Source: UBA1413 sp964650525 (GTDB taxonomy: Bacteria > Bacteroidota > Bacteroidia > Bacteroidales > Prolixibacteraceae). From it: a DNA stretch of 64,000 nt. Positions 63,351-64,000 of this stretch are shown one piece after another (within the stretch, counting starts at the first letter, position 1; each line of letters opens with the position of its first letter). The stretch covers positions 1 to 64,000 of the forward strand of contig CAZYUA010000004.1 of NCBI GenBank assembly GCA_964650525.1. Direction: 5' to 3'. The notes under the pieces were generated by a model. That model did not search any database. It saw nothing but the letters and a program-made list of their open reading frames with translations, and had not been told where the DNA came from. A program made the position numbers and the translations under genes.

Positions 63351-63653
63351 GAGAGGTTTTTCTGGTTTCGGTGGTAAGTCGCAAAAAAGGTACATGTCAA
63401 GCTTTTCAATACAAATTGCACTCATTGGTGGTTTCGGGCCGGAATACCGGATGGGATCTGGTGGGTGATCATCCCGAAAGGCTCTTCAGGGTAACAAATA
63501 TACATAATAAATCAGGGAAGGCGAAATTTTCCGGCTTTTGGAATGTCCGGAAAATAGAAGTTCCCCTTCCCCATACTGATAATCAGGTTGTGCAGTGAGC
63601 CTGCACCTAAATGGGTAAGGGTGTGAAAACGGACCCCTTGTATGTCGTACTAT
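63351..63653. other. Upstream region of the fasciclin-SusCD operon
   Basis: The 303 nt before the operon contain a promoter candidate at 63495-63526 on the minus strand. Nothing else convincing is seen; short frames on both strands do not resemble proteins. Confidence 0.4.
63495..63526 (-). promoter_or_regulatory. Putative promoter of the fasciclin-SusCD operon
   Basis: The minus strand reads TATATTTG (63495-63502), an exact -7 match, preceded after 19 nt by TTTCG, close to the TTTG -33 element. It would give a leader of about 140 nt before the ATG at 63350. Confidence 0.4.
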
Positions 63654-64000
63654 TTATTGAATCAATATTTTACGTGTTTCTGACTTGTTTCCGAACACGA
63701 TACTTAACACATATTGTCCGGGAGGATAATCCTTTGCCCGGACAGAAATTCCATTGCGGAGATCCTCACTTTCGTACAACCGGGAATGAATGCGGTTTCC
63801 GTTCATTCCGGTCAGCTCCACAACATAAAGGCCGCAGGGCGCCTGGTCCAGCCGTATCCGGAGTTCATTTTTCACCGGATTGGGCCAGACTTTCAGGGAT
63901 TCTTTCACGCGTTCGAACTCCTTCAGGTCTACTGTCACTGTGGTGCGGGCATCATACTGCCCCGGTTCCGTTTCCAACAGGCTTACGTTATCTGTCGCCA
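63654..64000 (-). CDS. T9SS-exported protein, C-terminal fragment
   Basis: The frame is open from the right window edge to the stop at 63654, giving the last ~115 residues of a longer protein; the TTG at 63975-63977 is simply an internal codon. The fragment is a type A T9SS sorting domain: VWPNPVKNELRIRLDQ, GLYVVELTGMNGN, YPPGQYVLSIVFG and the end ETRKILIQ. The functional part lies outside the window. It precedes the fasciclin-SusCD operon on the same strand, separated by 303 nt. Confidence 0.85.
   Translation of the reverse strand, partial: ATDNVSLLETEPGQYDARTTVTVDLKEFERVKESLKVWPNPVKNELRIRLDQAPCGLYVVELTGMNGNRIHSRLYESEDLRNGISVRAKDYPPGQYVLSIVFGNKSETRKILIQ

Overview
The window looks like chromosomal DNA of an anaerobic or facultative member of the Bacteroidota, probably a Bacteroidales/Marinilabiliales-type organism. 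The evidence is: two SusC/SusD pairs; four proteins with C-terminal type IX secretion (T9SS) sorting domains; a Bacteroidota-style succinate dehydrogenase/fumarate reductase in the order C-A-B; promoter elements of the TAnnTTTG type; and gene families typical of anaerobes (GGGtGRT protein, C_GCAxxG_C_C protein, corrinoid methyltransferases). No rRNA, tRNA, CRISPR array, insertion sequence or prophage was seen. The species cannot be named from the sequence.

Layout. (1) 1-5.8 kb: the tail of a KamA-like radical SAM enzyme, a cysteine desulfurase-selenide water dikinase fusion on the minus strand, and a TPR histidine kinase with a LytTR response regulator. (2) 5.9-12.1 kb: a small lipoprotein, two secreted proteins that share the same mature N-terminus, and a T9SS-exported FN3/InlB-B-repeat protein. 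(3) 12.1-20.2 kb: a UPF0280 protein, full-length cobalamin-dependent methionine synthase, an HlyD-type adaptor and an S9 peptidase ending at a strong terminator. (4) 20.2-25 kb, minus strand: class II fructose-bisphosphate aldolase and sdhCAB/frdCAB. (5) 25.2-30.9 kb: a zinc-ribbon protein, a GntP permease, then a three-gene corrinoid methyl-transfer module (corrinoid protein, URO-D-type methyltransferase fused to two thioredoxin folds, homocysteine methyltransferase). (6) 31.3-40.6 kb: an exported O-methyltransferase, a VPS10/BNR-repeat protein, a carboxypeptidase-regulatory-like protein, valyl-tRNA synthetase and a secreted esterase. (7) 40.8-43.3 kb, minus: GGGtGRT protein, NifU-like scaffold and C_GCAxxG_C_C protein. 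(8) 43.3-63.4 kb, minus: a large polysaccharide-utilisation-like operon with three fasciclin-domain proteins, two SusC/SusD pairs, a T9SS beta-strand-repeat protein and a T9SS pectate-lyase-like enzyme. A further truncated T9SS protein lies at the right edge.

How the genes fit together. Two separate routes to methionine occur within 18 kb: MetH using methyl-tetrahydrofolate, and the three-gene corrinoid module, which should pass a methyl group from an unknown donor through a corrinoid protein to homocysteine. The last 20 kb reads as one outer-membrane glycan-capture system in which fasciclin lipoproteins may take the place usually held by surface glycan-binding proteins. The most promising candidates for undescribed biology are the thioredoxin-fused corrinoid methyltransferase module and the fasciclin-SusCD operon.
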